Numbered from the stretch's first letter, positions 18,168 to 28,554 are shown. The stretch: 64,000 bases of DNA from a bacterium (GCA_016716565.1 JADJWC010000001.1:558001-622000), one strand, 5' to 3'. The notes: generated by a model from the sequence alone, not told the origin. Numbers and translations: made by a program.

Positions 18168-21100
18168 ATGTTGCTGCTGTTTTTATCGTTACCATCTCTG
18201 CTGCTGGCCCAAGGAAGGATCAGCGGAAAGGTGACTGACCTTGAAACAGGTGAACCTCTCATAGGTGCGAACGTACTTGTGGTTGGAACATCTTCAGGCG
18301 CAGCCACGGATGTTAACGGTGAATACTTAATTATTAACCTTCCGGCAGGAACTGTTGAAGTTAAGTGCTCCTACATCGGTTATCAGACTATCACGATTTC
18401 CGATGTCCGGGTGACAACAGGATTAACCAACGAGGTTAATTTTCAATTACCTGCTGAAGGGGTTTCAGTTGCAGATGTTGTAGTAATTGCTGAAAAGCCG
18501 CTGATTCAAAAGGATAACACTAATAAAATCAGAACTACAACAAGTGAGGATATAGATATTTTACCTGTTAGAGGCGTTGACAATATAGTATCTCTAACAG
18601 CTGGGGTTGTTCAGGAATCGGAAGCACTGTTTATCAGGGGCGGACGTCAGGATGAAGTTGGCTTCTACCTCGAAGGTGCCAACATTAAAAATCCTGAACT
18701 AGGTGGCCGCGCTGTAACAATTCCACAGGATGCTCTTGAAGAAATTCAGGTTCAAGCTGGTGGTTATACAGCGGAGTTCGGAGGAGCCAATGCAGGTATT
18801 ATTCGCCAGCAATTAAAAAGCGGCTCAAATTTGTTCAATGCTAGTTTCGAGTACATAACAGATAACATTACTTTCAAAAGCAAAGACGATATTTTTGATG
18901 GAGAGCAAAGGCTTGGAACAACCTGGTATGGCTACAACGAGATGAGTGGTATAATCAGTGGTCCAATTGTAGACCCTCGTTATCGTTTCTTCTTAAACTT
19001 AAACTACATTTATAACAGGGATTTAAATCCTCAACCATATCCGGGTATTAATCTTGGAAATGTTGTTGACCCAGTATCTAAAGATTCAGTTATGCTTAAT
19101 TATGCTGCCGGACCAGTTAATAACAATTCCAGGGACGTTATGTCCTATGCAGGAACATTGACATTTGACTTTAGTCCTGTTTCTCTAAGAATAGCTGGTA
19201 CTTTTTCAGACTTAAGGCAAGACCTGGTCAATAACGCAGAGTCAAGAAATACAACACCGATTTTAAGTTTTCTAAATCCAAGAGTCGGTCAAAGAGACAT
19301 TAATAACGGAAGTTTCAGTGCAAAATTAACACACGTTGTTTCACCGCAGGTATTTTATGAATTGCTTGGCGGCTATTACTTGGAAGATCAGGAAGATTAT
19401 GACAAATATCTTAACGAAGATTACTGGAGTTATGGAGATAGCGTAGCTAATGCAAATGCTGGTTGGGTTTGGGAAAGATCGGTTAAAGATATTACCGGTG
19501 GAAAAGTTGGAAGATATCAAACACCAACTATTCGAAACGTCCTCGGTTTTGGATTTAACGGTTACGGTGAAGTACCTGTTAACTATCAGAAAAGAAACAG
19601 AACAGGCTTTAACTTTAGCGGTGCCTTAACTTACTTCGCCGGTAAGCACCACACATTCAAATTAGGCGGTGAATTCCAGCAATATAATTTAAAAAGATGG
19701 ACTGTTGCTGGTCAGGATGATCTGGCAAGTTTGTTAGCCTCAAGACTTGAAGCAGATCCAAGCCTAGATGTCAATCAGGTTAAGAGAGATTTGCTTATTA
19801 CAGCCGGGATAAATAACTATGGCTATGATGTATTTGGTAATGAAATAGACGATGATTATGATGATCCTTTAACTGATTTTCAGGATGGTGAATACTTTGG
19901 AGCTCATCAGCCAGTATTTATCGGAGCTTATATTCAGGATAGGATAGATTTTAATGACATTATTATTAATGCTGGTTTGAGGTTTGACTACTTTGATGTA
20001 GACAATTATCAGTTAGTAGATCCGGCATTTCCAGATGCAGGAATGGATCCGACAAGCGGTGAGTTTATAGCTGAAGGTTGGGAAAAAACTCCAACTACAC
20101 AGTATTTAAGTCCGCGTCTTGGCATTTCGTTCCCGGTAACTGATAACACTGTATTCCATGCACAGTACGGTCAGTTTGTACAGCAGTCAAGACTATTGGA
20201 TATCTACCAGGGTTATTATAGAACCAGTTTTGAAATTAAAGGTGGTTTCTTTATTCCACAACCTGTTGGTAAAGGAATTAACCCCTCAAGAACAACACAA
20301 TATGAAATCGGGTTCACCCAAATGATCGCCGATTTTATGTCTGTGGACATTACAATGTATTACAAAGATGTTAAGGATCAGGTCGTATTTATTTCTCAGG
20401 ATACAGATCCTAATTCATCTTTTCAGTCCTATAGCACCCTTGCAAATGGTGACTTTGCAACAACAAAAGGAATAGAGCTTACATTCAACATGCGTAGATT
20501 CGAAAGAATCGCGGCTAATGCATCATTTTCATTTCAGGATGCTCGCGGAACCGGTTCATTCCCGAATTCTAACCGAGGTATTGTAGGAGCACCGCTTGAA
20601 AACAGGGCTTTCGTTCCGGCATATGTATCGCCTCTAGTTTACAATAATGCATTAAGAGGCAACTTCAATATAGATTATAGATTTGGTCCCGATGATGGTC
20701 CGGCAGTTCTTCATGATTTCGGTGTATCAGTGCTTGCTCTGTTTACAACCGGACATCCATACACAAAGGGAACAGGAGGAGCCGATCTCGAAGGTGATGC
20801 TCGAAACAGAACCCCGGTTGAACCATTAAACTCTTCCAGTACTCCTTCTACTTTCCAGGTAGATCTGAGCGTTGATAAAACATTTACAATTTATGACAGG
20901 CTTGCTGCAAACATTTATATAAGAGTTACGAATTTATTTGATGCAGCTAATGTTGAGAACGTATTCTTAAGAACCGGCTCAGCTACTGATGATGGATTTA
21001 TATCTGATCCGCAACTTAGACAGCAGTTGTTAGAAACTTACGGACCTCAATATGAATCAGTTTACCGTGCCATCAACATTGATTATGCAGAACAATGGAG

Positions 21101-21209
21101 AAATGCAGGTGGTGCAGGTGGCGATGGTGGCGGTATCTATCAGGGATTAAATGCTTATATGTATGGTCCACCGCGGCAGATTGTTCTTGGCTTAAAATTA
21201 ACATACTAA
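18168..21209 (+). CDS. TonB-dependent receptor with CarboxypepD-reg-like N-terminal domain (possible frame break at start)
   Basis: This is a 1013-residue outer membrane receptor. After a hydrophobic leader ending LLLAQ comes a carboxypeptidase-regulatory-like domain (GRISGKVTDLETGEPLIGANV; about 15-100), the plug (SLTAGVV, LFIRGGRQDEVGFYLEG, GGYTAEFGGANAGII; about 125-220), and a 22-strand-type barrel ending in a terminal aromatic-rich strand (PPRQIVLGLKLTY). The best SD-ATG is at 18148, in another frame (MIKRIT...); one missing base would join it to this leader and give it the usual Lys/Arg n-region. First gene of a three-gene unit with the next two; no SusD partner. Confidence 0.92.
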   Translation: MLLLFLSLPSLLLAQGRISGKVTDLETGEPLIGANVLVVGTSSGAATDVNGEYLIINLPAGTVEVKCSYIGYQTITISDVRVTTGLTNEVNFQLPAEGVSVADVVVIAEKPLIQKDNTNKIRTTTSEDIDILPVRGVDNIVSLTAGVVQESEALFIRGGRQDEVGFYLEGANIKNPELGGRAVTIPQDALEEIQVQAGGYTAEFGGANAGIIRQQLKSGSNLFNASFEYITDNITFKSKDDIFDGEQRLGTTWYGYNEMSGIISGPIVDPRYRFFLNLNYIYNRDLNPQPYPGINLGNVVDPVSKDSVMLNYAAGPVNNNSRDVMSYAGTLTFDFSPVSLRIAGTFSDLRQDLVNNAESRNTTPILSFLNPRVGQRDINNGSFSAKLTHVVSPQVFYELLGGYYLEDQEDYDKYLNEDYWSYGDSVANANAGWVWERSVKDITGGKVGRYQTPTIRNVLGFGFNGYGEVPVNYQKRNRTGFNFSGALTYFAGKHHTFKLGGEFQQYNLKRWTVAGQDDLASLLASRLEADPSLDVNQVKRDLLITAGINNYGYDVFGNEIDDDYDDPLTDFQDGEYFGAHQPVFIGAYIQDRIDFNDIIINAGLRFDYFDVDNYQLVDPAFPDAGMDPTSGEFIAEGWEKTPTTQYLSPRLGISFPVTDNTVFHAQYGQFVQQSRLLDIYQGYYRTSFEIKGGFFIPQPVGKGINPSRTTQYEIGFTQMIADFMSVDITMYYKDVKDQVVFISQDTDPNSSFQSYSTLANGDFATTKGIELTFNMRRFERIAANASFSFQDARGTGSFPNSNRGIVGAPLENRAFVPAYVSPLVYNNALRGNFNIDYRFGPDDGPAVLHDFGVSVLALFTTGHPYTKGTGGADLEGDARNRTPVEPLNSSSTPSTFQVDLSVDKTFTIYDRLAANIYIRVTNLFDAANVENVFLRTGSATDDGFISDPQLRQQLLETYGPQYESVYRAINIDYAEQWRNAGGAGGDGGGIYQGLNAYMYGPPRQIVLGLKLTY

Positions 21210-21247
21210 CTTAATATGTTTTATTTATTAAGAAGGAGTTTAGAAAT

Positions 21248-24200
21248 ATGAATCTCAAATCAATCAAATACCTGAGTATATTTTTGTTGCTCTTTGCTTT
21301 TGCATTCATGGATGCCAGAGCAGAAGGGGGCGACAAAAAGAATAATACTCTGAACAAAATCACAGGATCTCCTGTGTATAAAAAATTCAACATTAACAGA
21401 ATATCCACCTGGTTTAAAAATGATGGTGAATCTGACATTAACCCGAATGGTAATTCCGGATTTGAATATCCTCGAAGAAGTGGTAAAACTGCTATTTTCC
21501 AGGCAGGTTTAGTATGGGGCGGTAAAGTGGGAGGCCAAACCCGTGTTGGTGGTTCTTCATACCGTCAGGGTACAGTTCCTGGTAAAATTCTTAATAGCGG
21601 AGTTCCTGCCAGTCAATTAATCGGCGAAGATCCGAATCTCGACAATGTAAGAGCTTTCAGAGTCAGACCCGACTATCTAACTGGAAGCGTACAAGCTGAA
21701 ATTGACGATGATGAAGGTAGCGAATCCGAAATCCGGGAAGCTTATGAAAGGGATTGGATGGACTGGCCCGCTGCAGACGGAGCCCCTTTTACTGATGTGG
21801 ATGGTGACGGTGCTTACAATCCTGCTGTTGATATCCCAGGTGTTCCAGGTGCAGATCAAACCATCTGGTTTGTGTGCAATGATACAGATCCAAATCAGAC
21901 ACAATTTATGTATGGTTCTTTACCTATGGGTATTGAAGAGCAGGTTACAGTGTGGGGATATAACTCTGCAGGACCGCTCGGAAGTATGTTATTCAGAAAA
22001 TTCAAACTTATCAATAAAAGCAGCGATCCAATCACTGATATGTATGTTACCATGTGGAATGACCCAGACCTCGGCGATGCGACAGATGACTTCGCTGGAT
22101 GCGACACAGTACTTAGTATGACATTTGTTTACAATGCTAATCCTACTGATGCGATTTATGGAAGCAATCCTGCAGCTGCTGGTTTTGACTTTTTCCAGGG
22201 ACCAATCGTTGACGGTGAGCCGACAGATACTGCAATATTTGATGGAAAATATGTCATTGGAAAGAAAAATCTGCCAATGACAGCACATTATTTCTATATA
22301 AATCCTGATGCAATTTATAGAGACCCGACTCAGGGCCAATATCAGGGAACTCAGGAATGGTATAACTTTATGCAGGGAAGAGTTGGAACAACAGGCGATA
22401 TATTCCCTGATCCCTTCACTGGTGGAACCTCAGTGTTTGCACTGTACGGTGATCCAGTGGCTGGTACCGGCTGGCTTGATGGACAGCAGCATCCGGCAGG
22501 AGACAGAAGAGCAGGAATGGCTTCCGGTCCATTCACAATGGCGCCCGGTGACACGCAGGAAGTTGTTGTTGCAGAAATTGCTGCTCAGGGTTCTAACAAT
22601 ATAAATTCTGTTTCATTACTGAAATCATATGATAAAATTGCCCAGGATGCATATGATAAATTCTTCGTTCTTCCATCTCCGCCGAGGACTCCAAATGTTA
22701 GTGCAACCGGTCTCGATCAACAAGTTGTATTAAACTGGGGTTTTGATCTAGCAAGAGTGGCTGAGACAGAATCACTTAACAAAGAAAATTTCACTTTCCA
22801 GGGTTATAATATATACCAACTTCCGGATCCAACGGCGACAAAAGACGAAGCGGTTCGAATAGCTACTTTTGATCTTGTCGATGGAATCAAAGCAGTTAAG
22901 GACAGAACTGTTGATCCTGTTTCAGGCGAAGAAGAAATAGTCGTTGTACAATTTGGCGGTGATTATGGTGTTAAAAGATCGATCACCATTGATAAAAATT
23001 ATCTGACTAATACACCATTAAACAATGGCTCCAGATACTATTTTGCAGTAACTTCCTATGCTGTATTTAACCAATCAGGCGAGCCTGATCCTGTACAGGT
23101 TCCGAACAACCTGGAAAATCCTTTCATCGTAATTACGGTAGTTCCTCAATCCGAAAATCCTGGTGTTACATATGGTGAAGACCCAGGCTCTGAAATAGCA
23201 GTTGATCATACAACTGGATTAGCTGATGGTGCCCCTGTTGTTACAGTAGTTGATCCGAGCTCAACTACCGGACATGAATATGAAATGTTCTTTACAGACC
23301 GCCAGGAAATAAGAAACGAAACTGGCGAATGGGTTCCGGCTAGCGCAGTCAGTAGGAATTACAATCCAAATGATCCGGATACACTTACAGGTTCTTCAAT
23401 TGATATTGCTGCTGTTTATGGACCAAAAGCCGGGCAACTTCAGCTCAATTGTTTGTTGGATCTGGTATCGCCAGACGGTAACTGGTCTGATGGTATTTCA
23501 TTAACTTTCCCCGCAGGAGTAACAGTTTTGGAAGTACCTGGTTTCGATGCTGGCAATGGTCACATTTCTCCTGAAATTATTCAGTATTTGGATAGCACGG
23601 TTGTTATTTTGGGAGACGTAAGTCATCCATACACGGAAGATGGACCGTTTATTGGTGGTGAAGAATGGATTATACTCGTTGATGCAGATGTACCAATAAC
23701 AGTTGATTGGGTTATTTATGATGATGGTTATAGTGGTGGACCTGTCGATGCATCAGGTAGCACGACTGTTACAGATGTTGGTAACTTATCCCGTACAGCA
23801 TTGTATTGGAACGTAAAAGATCTGGATGCAGGCAGTATTGTTAAACTTGAAAATCAGCCAGTTGTTAGCGGTGTTTCGTTGTTTCCAAAGAGAGATGATG
23901 TCTCGTCTGGCTTTGGTACTAACTCCGGTCAGGTTATGGATGGACTAGAGGTGATTTTGAATGGAAGTTATGATGCACCAATAGTTCCGTTCGATTACGA
24001 AATTACACCCATCAATCCGGCGAATCCTTCAAGAATTGGAACCGGAAGTGCGGCAAGCGCTACGACAACGGTATTTGCAAACTACACTCTTTACGGATTG
24101 CCCACAAGCTGGGCTATTGATGGTTTTGGATTTGGTACTGATGTAGTTGATGATTTGCAGCAGGATTATGAGTTAAGGTACACAGGTATATTAGATACTT

Positions 24201-25024
24201 CTGTGATAGTTAACGGTCCATATACAGATACCTTGATAACCGTCAGTAGCGGAGGTCAGATGGCGACTATATTCTCAACTGTTGCAGGAGGTGGAGGATT
24301 AGCTAGACATCCTTTGAATCCTAATCCAGGCTCAACCACCCCGTTCCTGATTAGAATTCCTTTTGAGGTATGGAACAAAGACACGGGTAAGCAGGTTAAT
24401 ATTATGTTCAGGGATCGCGAACAAGCACTACCCACTGATACAACCTCAGACAAATTCTGGTCCTGGTATCCAAACAACAGAAACTATATGGTAATTGTTA
24501 ATAATGATTACGATCCTAATACGCCTATTATCGGCGGTCATCCATACCGGGATGATGCAACCTGGATTGTCGTAATATATTCAACTCGATTAGCTGTAGG
24601 CGATGTTGTAACAATCACATATGCAAATCCATTCCAGATTGGAGTTGACACCTATAGATTTAAGTCAACTGCATCTGCATATTCAAGTGATCTTGCAGCA
24701 GACGATGTAAATAAAATCAATGTTTTCCCGAATCCTTATTACGGTGTTAACCCTCAAGAAATAAATAAATATGAGAGATTTGTAACCATAAATCACTTAC
24801 CTGATTATGCGAAAATCAGAATATTTAACCTTGCAGGGCAGCTGGTTAGGACAATAGAAAAAACAACTCCTGGTCAATTCCAGAGATGGGATCTTTTAAC
24901 AGATTCCGGACTTCCTGTAGCAAGTGGTCTTTATATAATTTATGTGGATATGCCTGATCTGGGCAGAACCAAAATTTTAAAGGCCGCCATAATTCAGGAA
25001 CAGCAGATTCTGGATAGATTCTAA
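21248..25024 (+). CDS. Large secreted protein with atypical C-terminal sorting-like domain
   Basis: This 1258-residue protein has a signal peptide (YLSIFLLLFAFAFMDARA). A calcium-loop-like DVDGDGAYNPAVDIPG lies near residue 183. Several beta-rich modules follow, including a fibronectin-like segment (PRTPNVSATGLDQQVVLNWG, about 478). The C-terminal 90 residues read INVFPNPYYGVNPQE, IRIFNLAGQLVRTIE, PVASGLYIIYVDMP, a divergent relative of the T9SS sorting domain without QNYPNPFNP. AAGGAG precedes the ATG. It lies 38 nt after the TonB receptor and 23 nt before the PorV-like gene. No enzyme motif recognised; probably surface-exposed. Confidence 0.75.
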   Translation: MNLKSIKYLSIFLLLFAFAFMDARAEGGDKKNNTLNKITGSPVYKKFNINRISTWFKNDGESDINPNGNSGFEYPRRSGKTAIFQAGLVWGGKVGGQTRVGGSSYRQGTVPGKILNSGVPASQLIGEDPNLDNVRAFRVRPDYLTGSVQAEIDDDEGSESEIREAYERDWMDWPAADGAPFTDVDGDGAYNPAVDIPGVPGADQTIWFVCNDTDPNQTQFMYGSLPMGIEEQVTVWGYNSAGPLGSMLFRKFKLINKSSDPITDMYVTMWNDPDLGDATDDFAGCDTVLSMTFVYNANPTDAIYGSNPAAAGFDFFQGPIVDGEPTDTAIFDGKYVIGKKNLPMTAHYFYINPDAIYRDPTQGQYQGTQEWYNFMQGRVGTTGDIFPDPFTGGTSVFALYGDPVAGTGWLDGQQHPAGDRRAGMASGPFTMAPGDTQEVVVAEIAAQGSNNINSVSLLKSYDKIAQDAYDKFFVLPSPPRTPNVSATGLDQQVVLNWGFDLARVAETESLNKENFTFQGYNIYQLPDPTATKDEAVRIATFDLVDGIKAVKDRTVDPVSGEEEIVVVQFGGDYGVKRSITIDKNYLTNTPLNNGSRYYFAVTSYAVFNQSGEPDPVQVPNNLENPFIVITVVPQSENPGVTYGEDPGSEIAVDHTTGLADGAPVVTVVDPSSTTGHEYEMFFTDRQEIRNETGEWVPASAVSRNYNPNDPDTLTGSSIDIAAVYGPKAGQLQLNCLLDLVSPDGNWSDGISLTFPAGVTVLEVPGFDAGNGHISPEIIQYLDSTVVILGDVSHPYTEDGPFIGGEEWIILVDADVPITVDWVIYDDGYSGGPVDASGSTTVTDVGNLSRTALYWNVKDLDAGSIVKLENQPVVSGVSLFPKRDDVSSGFGTNSGQVMDGLEVILNGSYDAPIVPFDYEITPINPANPSRIGTGSAASATTTVFANYTLYGLPTSWAIDGFGFGTDVVDDLQQDYELRYTGILDTSVIVNGPYTDTLITVSSGGQMATIFSTVAGGGGLARHPLNPNPGSTTPFLIRIPFEVWNKDTGKQVNIMFRDREQALPTDTTSDKFWSWYPNNRNYMVIVNNDYDPNTPIIGGHPYRDDATWIVVIYSTRLAVGDVVTITYANPFQIGVDTYRFKSTASAYSSDLAADDVNKINVFPNPYYGVNPQEINKYERFVTINHLPDYAKIRIFNLAGQLVRTIEKTTPGQFQRWDLLTDSGLPVASGLYIIYVDMPDLGRTKILKAAIIQEQQILDRF

Positions 25025-25047
25025 ACTAAAAAGTAAGGAGATAAAAA

Positions 25048-26109
25048 ATGAAAAAAATAATATTAAGTGTAGGTTTCATAATCCTAGTATTTCTTCTTGC
25101 TGCAAGTGAAATATTTGCCGGCGGCGGCAGAAGAAATGGATCCGGTGGTGCTTCTGAATTATTAATTCCGGTTGGTGCTCGTGGTATCGCCTTGGGCGGT
25201 TCAACTTTGGCCAACTCTTATGGATTAGAAGCTCTGTTCTGGAATCCAGCTAACATAGCCAGGCTTGGTGATTATTCAACAAATGTCCTGATTTCTCATA
25301 TGGAACATATTGCTGATATCGGTGTGGAATATGGTGCAATATCCACTGATATTGAATCATTCGGTTCACTCGCATTCAGTATTAAATCTTTGTCAATTGG
25401 TGATATTCCTGTTACTACCGTAAGTAACCCGGATGGGACAGGTGCGCTGTTTTCACCAACATTTCTGACTATGGGATTAACATATGCAAGGATGCTCAGT
25501 GATAGAATAGCAGTTGGTTTAACTGCTAACCTCATATCAGAAGAAATAGACAGAGTAAGTGCTACCGGCGTTGCGTTCAATGTTGGTGTATCTTATTCTG
25601 ATTTCGCCGATATATCAGGTTTAAGCATTGCATTTGTTATGAAAAATATTGGTCCGGAAATGAAATTTGATGGGCCAGGTTTATACGTAGAAGCACAGAC
25701 CCCTGATTTCACTCGTTCTGGAGAATTGTATAAAATAGATGCAGCACCATTTGAACTTCCATCAATATTGGAACTTGGTGTAAGTTACCAGTATAATATT
25801 GATGAGCAAAATATGCTTCAGGTTGGTGGTGTATTTGCAAACAACAATTTCTACGGTGATGAATTAAAAGGTGGTCTTGAGTACGGCTATAATAATCTAT
25901 TCTTTGTTCGCTTGGGTTACTTTGCTGCTACAAATATGGGTACTGAATTCAGTACTAGCAGCGATTATAATTCATATGGATTAAATGCCGGATTTGGACT
26001 TAACTACGATATCGGTGGTATTGAACTTAAGCTGGATTATGCATATCGCGCTGTGCAGTATGATGGCTTAGGCGATAACCATGCTTTCTCACTCGGTTTT
26101 GGACTTTAG
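25048..26109 (+). CDS. PorV/PorQ-family outer membrane protein
   Basis: This 353-residue beta-barrel has a signal peptide and the family opening ASELLIPVGARGIALGGSTLANSYGLEALFWNPANIARL. The barrel continues to a terminal strand FSLGFGL. PorV/PorQ proteins are T9SS-associated barrels; PorV shuttles cargo from the translocon to the attachment complex. Ignavibacteria carry many paralogues, so this may be a cargo-specific one for the preceding protein rather than the core PorV. AAGGAG precedes the ATG and a strong terminator follows the stop. Confidence 0.88.
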   Translation: MKKIILSVGFIILVFLLAASEIFAGGGRRNGSGGASELLIPVGARGIALGGSTLANSYGLEALFWNPANIARLGDYSTNVLISHMEHIADIGVEYGAISTDIESFGSLAFSIKSLSIGDIPVTTVSNPDGTGALFSPTFLTMGLTYARMLSDRIAVGLTANLISEEIDRVSATGVAFNVGVSYSDFADISGLSIAFVMKNIGPEMKFDGPGLYVEAQTPDFTRSGELYKIDAAPFELPSILELGVSYQYNIDEQNMLQVGGVFANNNFYGDELKGGLEYGYNNLFFVRLGYFAATNMGTEFSTSSDYNSYGLNAGFGLNYDIGGIELKLDYAYRAVQYDGLGDNHAFSLGFGL

Positions 26110-26143
26110 TAACAGATATCTGATTGAGATAGACTTCTAATTA

Positions 26144-26173
26144 ATCCGTGCAGTTAAATATAACTGCACGGAT
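26144..26173. terminator. Bidirectional terminator between convergent genes
   Basis: ATCCGTGCAGTTA and TAACTGCACGGAT form a perfect 13-bp stem with an AATA loop, followed by CTTTTATTTT. It ends both the PorV-like operon and the propeller gene. Confidence 0.92.
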
Positions 26174-26176
26174 CTT

Positions 26177-27160
26177 TTATTTTGACCGAACACCATTTTC
26201 ATTAAAAATAAACAGACCCCCTTTTAATGTTCCGATCCATTTGTTATCCCGATTATCAACTTCTATCCAGAAAGTATAATCATCAGTAAGTCCGGAGTTT
26301 GATTTATTATATATAGTCCAATTCTCTCCATCAAAATTTGCAATACCTGATCCATTAGTGGCCACCCAAAGATTATTTGAAGTATCCACAGCAACTGAAT
26401 AAACGGTGTTTGATGGAAGATCAGAATTTTCGAAACTGAAATGCTTCCAGGATTTACCATCATATTTTGCAACCCCATCAAATTTATAGCCGACCCAGAG
26501 GTTGTTTTCTTTATCTTCTGTTATAGAATAAACAGCCCATCCACCCAGTGGAGAATTGGATTCATCGAACAAAGTCCAGGTTGAATCATTGAATCTGAGA
26601 AGTCCTGCAGCAGAGCCAACCCATTTTACATTTTTACTATCAATGAAAATTTCCGGGACTTTCACATTAGGTATAATAGTATTATGCCGATTATAATTAA
26701 TCCACTCACTTCCATCGAATTTAAGAGCACCACTTCCCCAGGTTCCTATCCACTTGTTATCAAACTTATCTATTGCTATAGAATAAATTGTATTATGAAG
26801 AATTCCGGAATTCGAAGTATCATAAACTACCCAGGTTGAGTCATTGTAAACTGCAATTCCACCTCCCTGAGTTGCTATCCATTTCGAATTGTTCTTATCT
26901 ATTACCACTTCATAAATGATATCATTTGGCAGTTCTGAGTTTCGTTTATTATAAATAGTCCAATTCGAACCATCGAACCTTACTAACCCTCCGCCCCATG
27001 TGCCAATCCATATTATACTATCGTTTTCAAAAGTAATCGAATGGATTGAGTTTGTGGGAAGTGGTGAATTTGAGGTGTTTAAAATAAGCCATTGCTCAAA
27101 TTGGGCATAGGAATTTGTAAAACAGAGAATCGGTATTAGCGTGATAATTTTTAAAAGCAT
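26177..27160 (-). CDS. Secreted seven-bladed beta-propeller (Reg_prop repeats)
   Basis: This 327-residue protein has a signal peptide (LKIITLIPILCFTNSYAQ) and seven repeats, each with a Trp-containing turn: WIGTWGGGL, WIATQGGGI, WIGTWGSGA, WVGSAAGLL, WVGYKFDGV, WVATNGSGI, WIGTLKGGL, spaced about 43 residues and alternating with NSGILHNTIYSI-type strands. These are two-component-regulator propeller repeats, but no transmembrane helix, kinase or DNA-binding domain follows, so it is a free periplasmic or surface propeller. It probably binds a ligand or partner; no more can be said. Confidence 0.85.
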   Translation of the reverse strand: MLLKIITLIPILCFTNSYAQFEQWLILNTSNSPLPTNSIHSITFENDSIIWIGTWGGGLVRFDGSNWTIYNKRNSELPNDIIYEVVIDKNNSKWIATQGGGIAVYNDSTWVVYDTSNSGILHNTIYSIAIDKFDNKWIGTWGSGALKFDGSEWINYNRHNTIIPNVKVPEIFIDSKNVKWVGSAAGLLRFNDSTWTLFDESNSPLGGWAVYSITEDKENNLWVGYKFDGVAKYDGKSWKHFSFENSDLPSNTVYSVAVDTSNNLWVATNGSGIANFDGENWTIYNKSNSGLTDDYTFWIEVDNRDNKWIGTLKGGLFIFNENGVRSK

Positions 27161-27246
27161 TATTAAATCTGAATTTAATATTAATAAAACTCAGAAATAT
27201 ATATGGAATAGTCAATGAAAAATAAAATATTTTATAATTAAAATAT

Positions 27247-28554
27247 TTAACTTCTTAACGATTTAAAGCTTGCGGAGATTAAATAAATATTTGCAACAAT
27301 TCTTCCTGCTATTAAAGAGAGCATTGCAGCAACAGCACCTACCGCATCAAATTTATGAATCAAAGATAACATTACAATTATGATGGTTATGAACTCCAAT
27401 ACAGTTGCCATAGTTATTGGCTTTGTATTCTTCGAAGCAACCAATAATCCACGCTGGATGCTGATAAGAACAGTTAATGCCGGAAAGAAAAACATGATCA
27501 TTAATGGCAATCTTGCGAAATCAGCAAGTGAATCGCTTAAACCTGACACTGTAATAAACCAAAAATCTGCCAGAGGAGTAAATGCAACCAATGCTAATCC
27601 GCCAACAAGAAATGAAGCAAGGATAAACGCAAATCGGAGTAATGGCTTCAGCCCTTCATTCCTTTCGCCAAGTAATGCAATAATTACTTCCTGATAAGAC
27701 AAACCAAGCGACCTGAAAATAAAAATGAACGATGTTACCACCGGCAATACAGCAAGCGATTCAATTGCCATCCGGCTTTGACCAACTAAAAAAGTAACCA
27801 GCGGCTGAACACCAAGTCCTATAATTGACGTGAGAGCAAGAGGGTAATAAAAATTTAGTATTTGTTTGTAAGTGAGATTCTGCACCGAAGAGAGTTCTTC
27901 CGAATTGATTTTTTTCAACGTGCTGCTGACCATTAGTCTTACAGCAATTGCTTCCATAATAACTGCAAACGAAAGAGAAGCCGCACCAATTATGACACCT
28001 TCTACGAGACCGGAAAGGTATAAAACCGAACCACAAACCAACATAGCAATTAATCTAACAATAGTTCCATAGGCAACTCTTCTTGTAAGATTGTTGTAGA
28101 TCAGAATTCCCTGATAAAAACGACGGTAACCAATTGCCCCCGGCCATGGAAGTAAAATAATTGTGGCAATATGCGTTAACCGTGAAATTTCTCCCGGTAA
28201 ACCTATCAGGGTTTCGGTAATGAAGTAGAAGACAAAGGGTATAATCGCAACAAGCATTATCAACGTAATTAAAACATTTACCGCATAAGTAAAGTTTTTT
28301 AGCTTATGGAATGATTGCTTGTTTTTTACTAATGCAATGGCAGCACTCATCATCATTATTATTGGTGCTTCAATTACTAATGCAAATGAGAATGCGATGC
28401 CATAAGCGGCGAGATTAAATTTTGGCTCAGATGAGCGAGCTATCAGAGATGCAAGAAAGGGACCTTCGACTGACATCATAATCCAGGTCGCTGCAAGTGG
28501 CACCCAGAAATAAAAAATTTTTTTATATGTTAGATTGATGGACGAGTCTGTCAC
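27247..28554 (-). CDS. MATE-like multi-pass membrane exporter
   Basis: The product is about 435 residues with some 12 hydrophobic segments arranged as two similar halves, each opening with a LTYKxIxxFxxPLA motif (NLTYKKIFYFWVPLA and NLTYKQILNFYYPLA). This repeat and the length fit the MATE/MOP exporter superfamily; closest to the divergent membrane proteins related to polysaccharide or ANK-type exporters. The frame extends upstream to 28674, overlapping the divergent DUF3365 gene, but homology begins just after the GTG at 28554, so that start is preferred. Substrate unknown. Confidence 0.72.
   Translation of the reverse strand: MTDSSINLTYKKIFYFWVPLAATWIMMSVEGPFLASLIARSSEPKFNLAAYGIAFSFALVIEAPIIMMMSAAIALVKNKQSFHKLKNFTYAVNVLITLIMLVAIIPFVFYFITETLIGLPGEISRLTHIATIILLPWPGAIGYRRFYQGILIYNNLTRRVAYGTIVRLIAMLVCGSVLYLSGLVEGVIIGAASLSFAVIMEAIAVRLMVSSTLKKINSEELSSVQNLTYKQILNFYYPLALTSIIGLGVQPLVTFLVGQSRMAIESLAVLPVVTSFIFIFRSLGLSYQEVIIALLGERNEGLKPLLRFAFILASFLVGGLALVAFTPLADFWFITVSGLSDSLADFARLPLMIMFFFPALTVLISIQRGLLVASKNTKPITMATVLEFITIIIVMLSLIHKFDAVGAVAAMLSLIAGRIVANIYLISASFKSLRS

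Noticed and set aside
26177..27160. Propeller gene as a hybrid two-component sensor
   Set aside because: The protein ends after the seventh blade with no membrane helix, kinase or HTH, and no such domain lies in frame downstream.
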